A stretch of DNA of 64,000 nt. It comes from Acidobacteriota bacterium. Its GTDB lineage: Bacteria > Acidobacteriota > Thermoanaerobaculia > Multivoradales > JAGPDF01. This document shows, piece by piece, positions 1 through 9,325 of the stretch. The stretch lies in assembly GCA_014584695.1 (NCBI GenBank), contig JACTMI010000020.1:124001-188000 (forward strand), written 5' to 3'. Made by a program: the position numbers and the translations under genes. The number at the start of each line of letters is the position of its first letter. The first letter of the stretch is position 1. Below the pieces are notes generated by a model. The model made no database searches. It was not told the origin of the DNA and worked only from the letters and a program-made list of their open reading frames with translations.

Positions 1-1329
1 CCGATCGAGGTCGAGACCGAACGGATCCTGGTCAAGGGTGGGGAAGCGGTCGAGGTCCTGGCGAAGACCACCGACCGCGGGGTCTTTCTCGACGCCGATC
101 CGGAGCGCGGCCTGCCGCCGCGCAGCGTCGCCTGGACCGGCTACGCGAGCGGGGACCAGTTCGCCGCCATCCGCGCGCTCGCCCGCTGTCGCTCGGTCGA
201 CGAGGTCCCGGCGGCGATCGCCCCCTGGGTCTTCCCGGCCCAGAACCTCCTGGTCGCCGACCGGGCGGGGCGGATCCTCTGGACGCCGATCGGCCGCGCG
301 CCCGCCCGCTTCGGTTGGGACGGCCGTTTCCCGGCGCCCGGCTGGTCGCTCGCGGTGGGCTGGGAAGGGCTCCACCCGGCCGAGCGCAACCCGGTGCTGG
401 TCGATCCGCCGAGCGGTGAGATCACGACCGCCAACAGCTTCCTCCCGGTCGAGCAGCCCGACTGGTTCCAAGGGGATTTCGACACGCCGTTCCGGGCCGA
501 GCGGATCCGCGAGCGGCTCGCCCAGCGCGCCGACTGGAGCGTCGAGTCGCTCGCCCAGCTCCAGCAGGACCACGTCTCGAAGTGGGCCCTCCTGCTGGTG
601 TCGCGGATCACCGAGGGCGGCGCGACCTACGACGGCGACGCCGGCCGCGCCGCCGCGGCGCTCGCCGCCTGGGACGGCGCGATGGCGCTCACCGGGCCCG
701 CCGCGCTCTTCGCCCTGTTCGAGCGCGCGCTGCAGCGGGCGACGTTCGAGGACGAGGCGACCGCGAGCGGGCTGCGCCGCTTCGGCACCCGCTGGCGGCT
801 GCTCCGCTTGCTCGACGGCGCGCTGTCGGAGCAGTTCTGGGACGACGTCTCGACGGCGGCGGTCGAGGGGCGGCGGGAGATCCTGGAGCGCGCCCTGACC
901 GAGGCGTGGCGCGAGGGCGTCGCGCGCTTCGGCTACGAGGTCGCGCGCTGGGACTACGGCGCGCTGCGCCGCCTGACGCTCGACCATCCGCTCGGCTCCC
1001 TGCCGGTGGTCGGCCGGTGGCTCAACCGGGGCCCCTATCGAGTTCCCGGCTCGGCGACGACGGTGCTCGCCTTCGGCGGACCCTGGCGGGGGGACTTCCA
1101 GGAGGTCACCTACGGCCCGTCCATGCGCTACGTGACCGCGCCGGCCGAGCCCGAGCGGACGCTCGCCGTGATGCCGGGGGGGCAATCCGGCCATCCGTTC
1201 GATCCCCACTACGACGATCAGATCGGGATCTTCCTCGAGAACCGCCAGCGGCCGGTGCCCTGGGGCGAGGCGGCGATCGAAGCCTCGACGGTGACCCGCC
1301 TGCGACTGGTGCCCGCCGCGCCGGGCTGA
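1..1329 (+). CDS. Penicillin acylase family protein, C-terminal part (5' end outside window)
   Basis: The frame is open from the first base and ends in TGA at 1327-1329, leaving 442 codons of a gene that starts upstream. The visible part resembles the beta-chain of N-terminal-nucleophile amidohydrolases of the penicillin/cephalosporin acylase family. It contains the typical segment with a LLVADRAGRILW-like strand, then a GWEGLHPAERNP stretch and an ITTANSF motif. In this family the nucleophile Ser lies at the start of the beta-chain, which must be upstream of the window, so catalytic competence cannot be judged. These enzymes are usually periplasmic and self-cleaving, and they hydrolyse amide bonds of acylated amines, including acyl-homoserine lactones. 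The substrate is unknown here. The gene converges on rmuC with 14 nt between the stops. Confidence 0.82.
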   Translation, partial: PIEVETERILVKGGEAVEVLAKTTDRGVFLDADPERGLPPRSVAWTGYASGDQFAAIRALARCRSVDEVPAAIAPWVFPAQNLLVADRAGRILWTPIGRAPARFGWDGRFPAPGWSLAVGWEGLHPAERNPVLVDPPSGEITTANSFLPVEQPDWFQGDFDTPFRAERIRERLAQRADWSVESLAQLQQDHVSKWALLLVSRITEGGATYDGDAGRAAAALAAWDGAMALTGPAALFALFERALQRATFEDEATASGLRRFGTRWRLLRLLDGALSEQFWDDVSTAAVEGRREILERALTEAWREGVARFGYEVARWDYGALRRLTLDHPLGSLPVVGRWLNRGPYRVPGSATTVLAFGGPWRGDFQEVTYGPSMRYVTAPAEPERTLAVMPGGQSGHPFDPHYDDQIGIFLENRQRPVPWGEAAIEASTVTRLRLVPAAPG

Positions 1330-1343
1330 TCCCAAATCCGAGA

Positions 1344-2783
1344 TCAGTCCTCGGCTTCGGCCGGCTCGGCGTCGGCCGAGAGCGCCCGCGGGCCGTTCTC
1401 GAGCGCCACCGGAGTCTCGAGAGTCTGGCCGTCGGCGGGACCGAGGCTCTCGAAGCGGCGCCCCTGGGGCAGGACGCGCAGCTCGAAGGAGCCGACGGCC
1501 CGGTTGTAGGCGCCCACCGCCGAGCTGAGCCCTTTGCCGACGCCGCCGAGGTGCTCGGCGAACTTGCGCAAGCGGTCGTAGAGCTCGCGCGCGGCATCGG
1601 AGATCTCGCGCGCGTTGGCGGCGAGGGACTCCTGGCGCCAGCCGTAGGAGACGGTCTTGAGCAGGGCCACCAGCGTCGCCGGCGTGGCGATCAGCACGCT
1701 CTGCTGGAAGGCATCCTCGATCAGCGTCGGATCCTGCTCGAGCGCCGCCGAGAAGTAGGCCTCACCGGGGAGGAAGAGGACGACGAACTCCGGCGCGTCG
1801 TCGAACTGATCCCAATAGCGCTTTTCGGCCAGCCGGCCGAGGTGGGTGCGGACCTGGCGCGCGTGCCGGGCGAGCGCCACCCGCCGCTCCTCGTCCGTCG
1901 TGGCTTCGATGGCCGAGAGGTAGGCGTCGAGGGGGACCTTGGCGTCGACGACCACCCGCTTGCCGCCCGGCAGCTGGACGACGAGATCGGGCCGCAGCCG
2001 CCCCTCCTCGCCCTGGACCGTCTCCTGGGTGCGGAAGTCGACCCGGTCGACCATGCCGGCGAACTCGACCGCGCGCTGGAGCTGGACCTCGCCCCAGTTG
2101 CCGCGCACCTCGGGCCGGCGCAGGGCGGTGACGAGCTTGCCGGTCTCGCGCACCAGGCCGTCCTGCGAGCTGGCGAGCGAGCCGAGCTGCTGGGTGAGCT
2201 GGCCGTAGGCCTCCTGGCGCACCCGCTCGAGCTCGCGCAGCCCGGTCTCGTACCGCTCGAGCTGCTCGCGCAGCGGCGCCACCAGCGCGTCGATCGCCGT
2301 CCGACGCGCCTCGAGCTGTCCTTCCGCCTCGGTCCGCGCGCCGGCGAGCTTCTGCTCGGCGAGATCGAGGAAGGCGCGGTTGTTGCGCGCCAACGCGTCC
2401 GAAGCGAGGGCCTGGAAGGCGTCGGCGAGCTTGCGCTCGGCGACTTCGAGCAGCGCGAGCTTCTCGGCCGACTGCTCGCGCTCCTCCTCGATCCGGGTCG
2501 CGAGCTCGGCCTCGCGCGCCCGCAGCCGCGCGACCGACTCGCGCAGGCCCTCCTCGCGCTCGCGCGCCGCGTCGAGCTCGGCGCGCGCTCGCTCGAGCTC
2601 CTGCTCGCGGCCGCGCAGCCGCTCCTCGAGCGCCGCCCGCGCGATCTCCCCCTCGGCGCGCGCGAGCGCCGCCGCCGCGGCCAGCCGGCGGTGCACGATC
2701 GTGCGGATGAACACGAAGATCCCCACCGCGGCGAGGACCGCCGCGGCGAGACCCGAGAGCTCCTGCCATGTCGCCTCGGTCAC
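1344..2783 (-). CDS. rmuC: DNA recombination protein RmuC
   Basis: This is a 479-residue protein from a GTG start at 2783. It has one N-terminal membrane segment (about residues 8-28), then a long Ala/Glu/Arg-rich coiled coil (about 35-170), then the RmuC domain. Recognisable RmuC signatures are RGNWGEVQLQRAVEFAGM, RPDLVVQLPGGKRVVVDAKVPL and FVVLFLPGEAYFSAALEQDP. The DAK segment is the expected nuclease-like core of a PD-(D/E)XK-type fold. RmuC limits inversions at short inverted repeats in E. coli, which is of interest in a window rich in palindromes. Length and domain order match the family. The C-terminal tail past about residue 440 is Ala/Glu-rich and poorly conserved. It is divergent from the S9 peptidase at 2900. 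Confidence 0.93.
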   Translation of the reverse strand: MTEATWQELSGLAAAVLAAVGIFVFIRTIVHRRLAAAAALARAEGEIARAALEERLRGREQELERARAELDAAREREEGLRESVARLRAREAELATRIEEEREQSAEKLALLEVAERKLADAFQALASDALARNNRAFLDLAEQKLAGARTEAEGQLEARRTAIDALVAPLREQLERYETGLRELERVRQEAYGQLTQQLGSLASSQDGLVRETGKLVTALRRPEVRGNWGEVQLQRAVEFAGMVDRVDFRTQETVQGEEGRLRPDLVVQLPGGKRVVVDAKVPLDAYLSAIEATTDEERRVALARHARQVRTHLGRLAEKRYWDQFDDAPEFVVLFLPGEAYFSAALEQDPTLIEDAFQQSVLIATPATLVALLKTVSYGWRQESLAANAREISDAARELYDRLRKFAEHLGGVGKGLSSAVGAYNRAVGSFELRVLPQGRRFESLGPADGQTLETPVALENGPRALSADAEPAEAED

Positions 2784-2899
2784 CGCGCGAGGCTACCAGA
2801 GCGTGGAGCAGTCCCTGTCGCGCCGGGCGCGCGGTTTGCTACATTGCTACGGCATTGCGAGGTGCGCCTCACCGGCGCGCGCTCCCGCGGAGGAACCCG

Positions 2900-5017
2900 A
2901 TGCCTCGAAGCATCTGTCGCTTGGTGCCGATCGTCGCGCTCGCTCTCCAGGCCGGCCTCGCGCCGACCTGGAGTCAGACCCCGGGCGCGGCCTCGCCCGC
3001 TCTCCGACGGCCGATGACGGTCGAGGACCTCTGGGCGATGGCGCGCGTCGGCGCGCCGGTGGTCTCCCCCGACGGCCGCGCCGTGGTCCTGCCGGTCACC
3101 CGTTTCGACTTCGAGAAGAACCGCGGCAACTCGGATCTCTGGCTGGTGTCGGTCGATGGCTCGACGCCGCCACGGCAGCTCACGTTCCAGGAGGAGGGCG
3201 ACAGCTCGCCGGCCTGGAGCCCCGACGGCAGGCGCCTGGCCTTTCTCTCCAAGCGCGGCGACAAGCCGGCGCAGATCTACCTGATATCGCTCGAAGGGGG
3301 CGAGGCCTGGCCGGTGACCGACCTGCCGATCGCCCCCGGCGCGCCGAAGTGGTCCCCCGACGGCCGTCGACTCTATTTCGCGGCCGCCACCTATCCCGGC
3401 CTGGATGGCGACTGGGCGAAAGTGAAGCAGCGGCTCGACGAGGCGAAGGAGGACAAGACCAGGGCCCAGGCGAGCGAGTCCCGGATCTTCCGCGCCTGGG
3501 ATCGCTACGCCAACGACGGCACGTTCGCGCACTTCTTCGCCCTCGATCTCGCGACCCGCGCGGTGACCGATCTGACGCCGGGGCTGGCGCTCTGGACCGC
3601 GCTCGAGGGGGGGCCGCAGTGGGACCTGGCGCCGGACGGTCGCGAGCTCGCCTTCGCCGCCAATTCGACCGCGCCGCCCCACGCGACCCTCGACTACGAC
3701 CTCTGGGCGCTGCCGCTCGGCGCCGACGGGCTGGCCGCTGGCGCGCCGAGCAACTTGACCGCCGGCCATCTGCCGGACGACCTCGCGCCGCGCTACACGC
3801 CGGACGGCAGGTACCTGATCTTCGAGCGCCAGACCCGGGCCGAGCACCCGGCCGATTTCTCCCGGCTGGCCCGGCTCGACCGGCGCACGGGCGCCGTGAC
3901 TCTCGTCGCGCCGGCCTGGGACGCGTCGCCGTCGCTCGCCGGATTCACCGCCGACGGGCGGATGCTGCTGACGGTCGAAGAACGGGCGCGCGTCCACCTC
4001 TACGTGCTGCCGGTGACCGGCGGCGAGCCGAGGCCGGTGGCGCGCGGCGGCCGGATCCACGCCGCGGAGGGGGCGCGCGGCAACCGCGTCGTCTTCACCC
4101 GCTCGAACATCAACTCGCCGGCCGAGCTCTACGCGACCGAGCTCACGGCCGCCGCCAAGGAGAGGCCGCTCACCTCCTTCAACGCCGAGCGGACGGCGCT
4201 CCTCTCGTCGGTGCGGGTCGAGGAGCTCAACGTGCCGGGCGCGGGCGGCGAGCCGGTCCATTCGCTGCTGGTCTATCCGCCGGGCTTCGATCGCGGCGCC
4301 AAGTACCCGCTCCTGGTCGCCATCCACGGCGGCCCGCACGGCGCCTTCCTCGACGAGTACCACTATCGCTGGAGCGCGATGCTGATGGCCTCGCGCGGCT
4401 ACGTCACCGTGCTGCCGAACTTCCACGGCTCGACCGGCTACGGCCAGGCGTGGGCGGAGTCGATCGTCGGCGACCACGCGACGAAGCCCTACGAGGACAT
4501 CCAGAAGACGGTCGATCATTTGAGCCAGCTCGGTTTCGTCGATCCGCGCCGGCTGTTCGCCGCGGGCGGCTCCTACGGCGGCTACCTGGTCAACTGGATC
4601 CTGGGCTCGACCGATCGCTTCGCCGCGCTCGTCTCGCATGCCGGCGTCTTCGACTTCGAGGGGCAGTTCGCGAGCGACTGGGTGTGGGCGCGGCCGGCGG
4701 CTTACGGCGCCGCCCCCTGGGTCGATCCCGAGCGGACCGTCCGCTTCAGCCCGAGCCGCCAAGCGCCGCGCTTCGCGACGCCGACGCTGGTGCTCCACGG
4801 CGAACGCGACTACCGCGTGCCGGTGACCCAGGGGATCCAGCTCTACGGCGTGCTCCAGGGCAAGGGCGTGCCGAGCCGCATCGTCGTCTTCCCGGACGAG
4901 AACCACTGGATCCTGAAACCCCAGGCCGCCCGCCTCTGGTGGCAGGAGTTCTTCGGCTGGCTCGAGCGCTTCGATCCGGGGCGAGGAGCCGGCGCACCCG
5001 CTCCTGCCGAGCGCTGA
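2900..5017 (+). CDS. Secreted S9 family peptidase (acylaminoacyl-peptidase / DPP-like)
   Basis: This is a 705-residue protein. The ATG at 2900 is chosen because an AGGAG lies just upstream and the first ~25 residues form a Sec signal peptide ending near TWSQ. Residues about 40-420 carry WSPDGRRL-type repeats of a TolB/DPP-like beta-propeller. The C-terminal alpha/beta hydrolase holds the nucleophile elbow GGSYGGYL with Ser558, Asp637 in GERDYRVP and His669 in ENHWI, giving a complete Ser-Asp-His triad. Family members remove N-terminal dipeptides or acyl-amino acids from peptides, and the signal peptide places this one in the periplasm. It is probably a peptide-scavenging enzyme. It is followed after 53 nt by the hicBA-like pair. 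Confidence 0.92.
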   Translation: MPRSICRLVPIVALALQAGLAPTWSQTPGAASPALRRPMTVEDLWAMARVGAPVVSPDGRAVVLPVTRFDFEKNRGNSDLWLVSVDGSTPPRQLTFQEEGDSSPAWSPDGRRLAFLSKRGDKPAQIYLISLEGGEAWPVTDLPIAPGAPKWSPDGRRLYFAAATYPGLDGDWAKVKQRLDEAKEDKTRAQASESRIFRAWDRYANDGTFAHFFALDLATRAVTDLTPGLALWTALEGGPQWDLAPDGRELAFAANSTAPPHATLDYDLWALPLGADGLAAGAPSNLTAGHLPDDLAPRYTPDGRYLIFERQTRAEHPADFSRLARLDRRTGAVTLVAPAWDASPSLAGFTADGRMLLTVEERARVHLYVLPVTGGEPRPVARGGRIHAAEGARGNRVVFTRSNINSPAELYATELTAAAKERPLTSFNAERTALLSSVRVEELNVPGAGGEPVHSLLVYPPGFDRGAKYPLLVAIHGGPHGAFLDEYHYRWSAMLMASRGYVTVLPNFHGSTGYGQAWAESIVGDHATKPYEDIQKTVDHLSQLGFVDPRRLFAAGGSYGGYLVNWILGSTDRFAALVSHAGVFDFEGQFASDWVWARPAAYGAAPWVDPERTVRFSPSRQAPRFATPTLVLHGERDYRVPVTQGIQLYGVLQGKGVPSRIVVFPDENHWILKPQAARLWWQEFFGWLERFDPGRGAGAPAPAER

Positions 5018-5070
5018 CCTCTGGCGTGTCCCAACTTGTCGGAGGGGATCGACGGAGCTATCGTAGAAGC

Positions 5071-5280
5071 ATGCGCGAGGTGATTTTCGAGGTGACCCAG
5101 GAGGGCGACGGTGGGTTCGTCGCCGAGTGCCTGACGGAAGGCATCTACAGCCAAGGGGACACCTGGGAGGAGCTGCGGAACAACGTACGAGAGGCGGTCG
5201 CGGCGTACCATTTCGACCGTGAACAGCCACCCGGCATCCGCCTGCATCTCGTGCGCGACGAGTACCTCGCGATCGGATGA
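5071..5280 (+). CDS. hicB: HicB-like antitoxin, type II TA
   Basis: This is a 69-residue protein with the HicB N-terminal fold (partial RNase H-like): EVIFEVTQEGDGGFVAECL, followed by a TWEELRNNVREAVAAY helix. There is no C-terminal helix-turn-helix or ribbon-helix-helix, so it may neutralise the toxin without binding its own promoter. The stop overlaps the start of the HicA gene by four bases (ATGA at 5277-5280), a typical translationally coupled pair. The antitoxin comes first, the reverse of the E. coli hicAB order but common elsewhere. Automated pipelines often mislabel such proteins, so the toxin partner is the best evidence for the call. Confidence 0.85.
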   Translation: MREVIFEVTQEGDGGFVAECLTEGIYSQGDTWEELRNNVREAVAAYHFDREQPPGIRLHLVRDEYLAIG

Positions 5281-5519
5281 AGCTCCCGCGCGACCTCTCG
5301 GGAGCCGCGCTGATTCAGCATCTGGTTCGTGATTGGGGATACCGCCAGGTCCATCGCGTGGGCAGTCACGTGACGCTGGAAACGGCGGAGCCGGCGCGCC
5401 AGCGCATCGTCGTGCCCGACCACTCGCACCTGAGGATCGGCACGCTCACCGCCATCCTGAACGCCGTCGCCCGCCACAAGGGAATTCCGAGAACGGATCT
5501 CCTGCGCGGCCTGCGCTGA
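5277..5519 (+). CDS. hicA: HicA-like mRNA interferase toxin
   Basis: This is an 80-residue protein with the dsRNA-binding-like HicA fold. The catalytic histidine is His31 in the GSHVTLE motif, preceded by the GYRQVHRVG segment typical of HicA. The C-terminus keeps the LRIGTLTAILNAVA stretch that forms the last strand and helix. HicA proteins cleave mRNA independently of ribosomes and are blocked by HicB. Translation is coupled to the upstream antitoxin through an ATGA overlap. All key features are intact, so the toxin is probably active. The roughly 120 bp before the convergent permease gene hold nothing recognisable. Confidence 0.88.
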   Translation: MKLPRDLSGAALIQHLVRDWGYRQVHRVGSHVTLETAEPARQRIVVPDHSHLRIGTLTAILNAVARHKGIPRTDLLRGLR

Positions 5520-5643
5520 CTTTCGGCACCGCGCCAGGCGCCACGCCACGAGCAGTTCCAACCTCGGCGGGCCGGAGAAGGAGCCGGGACTGCTGGCCGG
5601 CCGAGCGTTCGATACCGCCACGGCGCGGGGCCTTGGTGCGCCC

Positions 5644-6879
5644 TCATTCCCAGCGCAGGGCGTCGATGGGGTCGAGGTCGGCGGCGCGGGCGGCGGGGTA
5701 GTAGCCGGAGGCGACGCCGACCGCGGTGGCGACGCCCGAGGCGACGACGACCGAGACGAGCGTCACCTTCGTCTGCCAGCCGGCCCACAGCGCGACCCCC
5801 GCCGAGAGCGCGAGGCCGAGCAGGATTCCCGCCGCGCCGCCCAGCGCGGTGATGGCGAACGCCTCGACCAGGAACTGACGCCGGATGTCCTCACGGCGGG
5901 CGCCGACCGCGCGCCGGACGCCGATCTCGCGGGTCCGCTCGAGCACCGAGGCGAGCAGGATGTTCATGATGCCGATGCCGCCGACCAGCAGCGAGATGCC
6001 GGCGATCGACCCCATGACGACGTTGAACAGCCGCTGCGTCCGCCGGCTCTCGGCGAGCAGCGCCTCGGGCACCACCAGCTCGTAGTCGGCGGCGCCGGCG
6101 TGCAGCCGAGCGGTCAGGGTCGACAGCGCGCGCGCCGCCGCCACCGGATCGGCCTCGGCCGCGAGCCGCACGACGATCTCGTCGAAGGGCGAGGCCTCCG
6201 GATCGCGCTCGAGCTTGCGCTCGGCGGTCGAGACCGGGATCCAGAGCGTCCTCGCGGTCGAGCCGAGCGCCACCCCCTGGAAGGTCTCGGCGGCAGTGCC
6301 GGCCTCCGCCAGCACGCCGATGACCTCGAACCAGACGTCGTTGACCTTGACCCGGCCACCGAGCGCCGGCGAGTAGCCGAACAGCTCGCGGCGGGCCGCC
6401 GGGCCGAGCACCGCGACCTGCGCGTGACGGCGCTCCTCGTCGGCGTCGAAGAAGCGCCCCTCGGCCAGGCGGAAGGTGACCAGCGCCGGCCATTCGGCGG
6501 CGACGCCGTGGACCTCCGCTTTCGAGCGCCCGCTCGCCGACAGCACCTGCCAGGCGGAGACCTCGATTCGCGCCGCCACCATCTCGACCCCGGGCAGGCC
6601 GGCGCGGATCGCCTCGACGTCCCGGCGCGCGAGGCCGATCGAGCGCTTGCGCACCTCGCGCAGCTCCTCGGTCTTGAGCTCCTTGGCGCGCAGCACCAGG
6701 TTGCGCCGGCCGAGCCGCTCGATCGTTTCCAGCGCCTGCCGCTCGGCGCCGGCCCCGATCGAGAGCATCGAGATCACCGCTCCGACGCCGAACACCACGC
6801 CGAGCATGGCGAGCGCCGAGCGGAGCTTGTGCGCGGCGAGATGGGCGAGGGCGGAAGCGATCGCCTCGCGCCAGCTCAC
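5644..6879 (-). CDS. MacB/FtsX-type ABC transporter permease
   Basis: This is a 411-residue protein. The GTG start at 6879 overlaps the stop of the upstream adaptor gene (GTGA), which fixes the start. The topology is typical of MacB permease subunits: TM1 at about 20-42 (LRSALAMLGVVFGVGAVI), a large periplasmic MacB_PCD domain, then three C-terminal TMs starting at SIAGISLLVGGIGIMNILLA. The cytoplasmic RTREIGVRRAVGARREDI segment contacts the ATPase in relatives, and the end AADLDPIDALRWE is a hallmark. It lacks a fused nucleotide-binding domain and no ATPase gene is present nearby. It is the last gene of an operon with three adaptors and probably works in lipoprotein, peptide or small-molecule efflux. 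Confidence 0.9.
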   Translation of the reverse strand: MSWREAIASALAHLAAHKLRSALAMLGVVFGVGAVISMLSIGAGAERQALETIERLGRRNLVLRAKELKTEELREVRKRSIGLARRDVEAIRAGLPGVEMVAARIEVSAWQVLSASGRSKAEVHGVAAEWPALVTFRLAEGRFFDADEERRHAQVAVLGPAARRELFGYSPALGGRVKVNDVWFEVIGVLAEAGTAAETFQGVALGSTARTLWIPVSTAERKLERDPEASPFDEIVVRLAAEADPVAAARALSTLTARLHAGAADYELVVPEALLAESRRTQRLFNVVMGSIAGISLLVGGIGIMNILLASVLERTREIGVRRAVGARREDIRRQFLVEAFAITALGGAAGILLGLALSAGVALWAGWQTKVTLVSVVVASGVATAVGVASGYYPAARAADLDPIDALRWE

Positions 6880-8105
6880 TTTGTCGCTCCGTTCCCGGCG
6901 CCGCCCGCCCCGGTCGGCGCGCCGCCTTCGGAGAGCGGATCGGCGAGCGCCAGCCGGTCGCCCGGAGAGATCTCGCCGGAGATCGCGGCGAGACCCGCGG
7001 CGGTCGCCTCGATCGTCACCGCGACCTCCTCGAAGCGGCGCCCGGCGCGGCGGTGGACCACCGCCCTGCCCTCGCGCTCGAACAGCGCGGCGCGCGGCAC
7101 CACCAGCACGTCGGGCCGCCGCTCCAGGGTCAGGCGGGCGCGCACCCGCTGGCCGGGCTTCATCACGCCCGGGTCGGTCTCGGCGAGCGCCAGCGTGGCG
7201 CCGAAGTACTGCACCGGCGAGCCGCGCCAGCGCGGCTTGGCGACCTTGTCGACGCGCTCGACGGTGGCCTCGAAGAGCCGCTCGGGATGCGATTCGAGGC
7301 GCACCTCGGCGACGGCGCCGACGGCGAGCCCGCCGGCGTCCGCCTCGAGCACGAAGACCTCCGCCTGGAGGGTGGCGAGCTCGGGCAGCTCCGCCAGCCG
7401 CTGCCCGGGCCAGACGGTGTCGCCCGGCCGGACCGGGTTGCCGCGCCAGTCGCGCTGGAAGACCACCAGCCCGTCGTGCGGGGCGGTGACCGCGAGCGCG
7501 GCGAGGGCGCTGTCGGCCCGACCGAGGCCGAGCTCGGCCTGCCGCCGCTCGAGCACGATCAGCGCCTCGGCGCCCATCGCCACCTGGCCGCGCACGTCGC
7601 GCGCGGCGAGCGCGTGCTCCTCTTTTTCGCGCGCGAGATCGCGGTCGAGCTCCGATTCGATCCGCTCGTGGAGCGAGAAGATCTCGGGGTCGGTGAGCTG
7701 GAAGCTCTCGGCCACCTCGCGCTCTCGCCGCGCCACGGCGGCGTCGAGCTCGGACTTGCGCCCCTCGGAGGTCGCGCCGGTGCGTTGGCTCTCGAGCTTG
7801 AGGTCCGCCTTGGAGCGATCGGAGACGGCGCCCTCGCGCTCCTTGCGAAACCCCGAATCGTCGAAGCGCGCGATCAGATCGCCGGCGGCCACGGCCGAGC
7901 CGTCGGCGATCAGCCACTCGACCCGCATCGGCTGGCGAGCCTCCTGGGGCACCGGGATGGGGGTCGACTTCTTCGCCTGCAAGTGGCCGTCGGCGAGCAC
8001 CTCGCGCACCAGCTCGCGGCGCTCCACGCGGCAGGTGGGGACGGTGCTCTCGACGCCACAGCCGGCGGCGAGCAGCGCCGCGGCGAGGAAGCGACCGGCT
8101 CTCAC
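6876..8105 (-). CDS. HlyD-family periplasmic adaptor, lipoprotein type (adaptor 3 of operon)
   Basis: This is a 409-residue protein from a GTG at 8105 that overlaps the previous stop (GTGA). The N-terminus is a short hydrophobic leader with a lipobox LAAGC (Cys16), so it is predicted to be a lipid-anchored adaptor. It then shows a lipoyl/barrel-sandwich half (VEWLIADGSAVAAGDLIARFDDSGF), a coiled-coil hairpin rich in Glu/Arg (about 85-190), the second lipoyl half (APHDGLVVFQRDWRGNPVRPGD), and beta-barrel and MP domains (MKPGQRVRARLTLERRPDVLVVPRAALF). These domains form the channel between an inner-membrane permease and an outer-membrane exit duct. The overlap with the permease gene downstream implies coupled translation. 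Confidence 0.88.
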   Translation of the reverse strand: MRAGRFLAAALLAAGCGVESTVPTCRVERRELVREVLADGHLQAKKSTPIPVPQEARQPMRVEWLIADGSAVAAGDLIARFDDSGFRKEREGAVSDRSKADLKLESQRTGATSEGRKSELDAAVARREREVAESFQLTDPEIFSLHERIESELDRDLAREKEEHALAARDVRGQVAMGAEALIVLERRQAELGLGRADSALAALAVTAPHDGLVVFQRDWRGNPVRPGDTVWPGQRLAELPELATLQAEVFVLEADAGGLAVGAVAEVRLESHPERLFEATVERVDKVAKPRWRGSPVQYFGATLALAETDPGVMKPGQRVRARLTLERRPDVLVVPRAALFEREGRAVVHRRAGRRFEEVAVTIEATAAGLAAISGEISPGDRLALADPLSEGGAPTGAGGAGNGATK

Positions 8106-9325
8106 TTCTCCTCCGCGGGGGCCGGCAGCAGCAGGCGGTCGCCGACCGCGAGGCCGGCGAGCACTTCGACCTCGGTCGCGGTGCGGCGGCCGAGCCGGGG
8201 CTCCACCGTCTCGACGCCGAGGAGGCGCTTGCGCCGCGCGAGCGGGCGGTCGCCGGTGGCGTCGATGGCGGCGAGCGGCGCGATCAGGATCCCGGTCGCC
8301 CGCTCGCGCTCGATCTCGGCGCGGAAGCGCATGCCGGGCCGCATCCGCTCGGCGTCGGTCTGCTCGAGCTCGATCTCGGCGCGGACGATGCGCGCCGGGT
8401 TGTTCGGCGCCTGTCGCTGCACGGCGGTGCCGACCCTGCGCACCACGGCACGGTAGGGGTGATCGGGATGGGCGTCGAGCCGGATGGTCGCCGCCTGCCC
8501 CTCGCGCACGCGGCCGGCGTCGGCCTCCGGCACCTCGGCGACGCCGCGCAGTCGGGTCAGGTCGGGGATCGAGAGGATCCGCTCGGCGCGCCAGGCGGAA
8601 TCGCCGACCTTCTTCTTCTCGCCGCGCCAGTTGGTGACGTAGACCACGGTGCCGTCCCGCGGGGAAGCGACCCGCATGGCCGCGATCGCGCGCTCCAGAG
8701 CGGTGACTTTCTCCCGCGCCAGGTCGCGACGATGGGCGAGCTGGGCGCGTTCGGCGCGGGAGCGCTCGGCGAGCGCGGTGAGCTGCCGGCCGAGGTGGCC
8801 GACTTCGCGCTCGGAGACTTCCAGATCCTCGCGCGCCTTGGCGAGATCGCGATGGGCGGCGAGGTCGGGCGGCACTTCCGCTTTGAGTCGCGCCTTGCGC
8901 AGCTTGGCCTCGGCTTCGGCCAGGCGGAGCTCGAGGTCGAGCCGCTCGAGCTCGAGATCGGCGCCTCGCTTCTCGAGCTCCTGACGCGCCTGCTCGGCGC
9001 GCCCGCGCTCCTCCTCGAGCCGGCGCTCGAGCTGCGAGGTGTCGAAGCCGAGCACCGGCTGACCGGCCTTGACCTCGGACCCTTCGGGCGCCAGGAAGGC
9101 GACCTTGAAGTCCCAGACGTCGGCGACCAACGGCGGACCGAGATCGGCGGATTCGATCGCCTCGAGCAGACCGATCGCCTCGATGGTGAGGACGAGATCG
9201 CCGCGCTCGACCCGCGCCAGCGGCTCGCCACCCTCCTCTCCCGGCACCAATGCCGCGAAGGCGGCCCAACCGAGGGCCGCGACGAGGGCTGCGGCTCCCG
9301 CGGTCCAGGCTGCGCGCCGGGTCAC
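8102..9325 (-). CDS. HlyD-family periplasmic adaptor, membrane-anchored (adaptor 2 of operon)
   Basis: This is a 407-residue protein with a GTG start at 9325, again in a GTGA overlap with the gene before it. It differs from its neighbours in having an uncleaved N-terminal anchor (about residues 8-28) rather than a lipobox. Domains are a first lipoyl half (APEGSEVKAGQPVLGFDTSQ), a long coiled coil (about 80-200), a second lipoyl half (SPRDGTVVYVTNWRGEKKKVGD), then a barrel domain with RMRPGMRFRAEIERERATGILIAPL. The layout parallels adaptors 1 and 3, but the sequences are well diverged, so this looks like old duplication with separate roles rather than a recent copy. Confidence 0.87.
   Translation of the reverse strand: MTRRAAWTAGAAALVAALGWAAFAALVPGEEGGEPLARVERGDLVLTIEAIGLLEAIESADLGPPLVADVWDFKVAFLAPEGSEVKAGQPVLGFDTSQLERRLEEERGRAEQARQELEKRGADLELERLDLELRLAEAEAKLRKARLKAEVPPDLAAHRDLAKAREDLEVSEREVGHLGRQLTALAERSRAERAQLAHRRDLAREKVTALERAIAAMRVASPRDGTVVYVTNWRGEKKKVGDSAWRAERILSIPDLTRLRGVAEVPEADAGRVREGQAATIRLDAHPDHPYRAVVRRVGTAVQRQAPNNPARIVRAEIELEQTDAERMRPGMRFRAEIERERATGILIAPLAAIDATGDRPLARRKRLLGVETVEPRLGRRTATEVEVLAGLAVGDRLLLPAPAEEK

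Noticed and set aside
582-3017. An 811-codon open frame on the plus strand
   Set aside because: It is antisense to rmuC and out of frame with the acylase; Arg/Gly/Ala/Leu-rich text is a by-product of high GC third positions.
2380-5280. A 966-codon open frame covering rmuC and the S9 peptidase
   Set aside because: Only the last 69 codons are real (the HicB-like gene). The rest is a shadow of genes with clear motifs in other frames.
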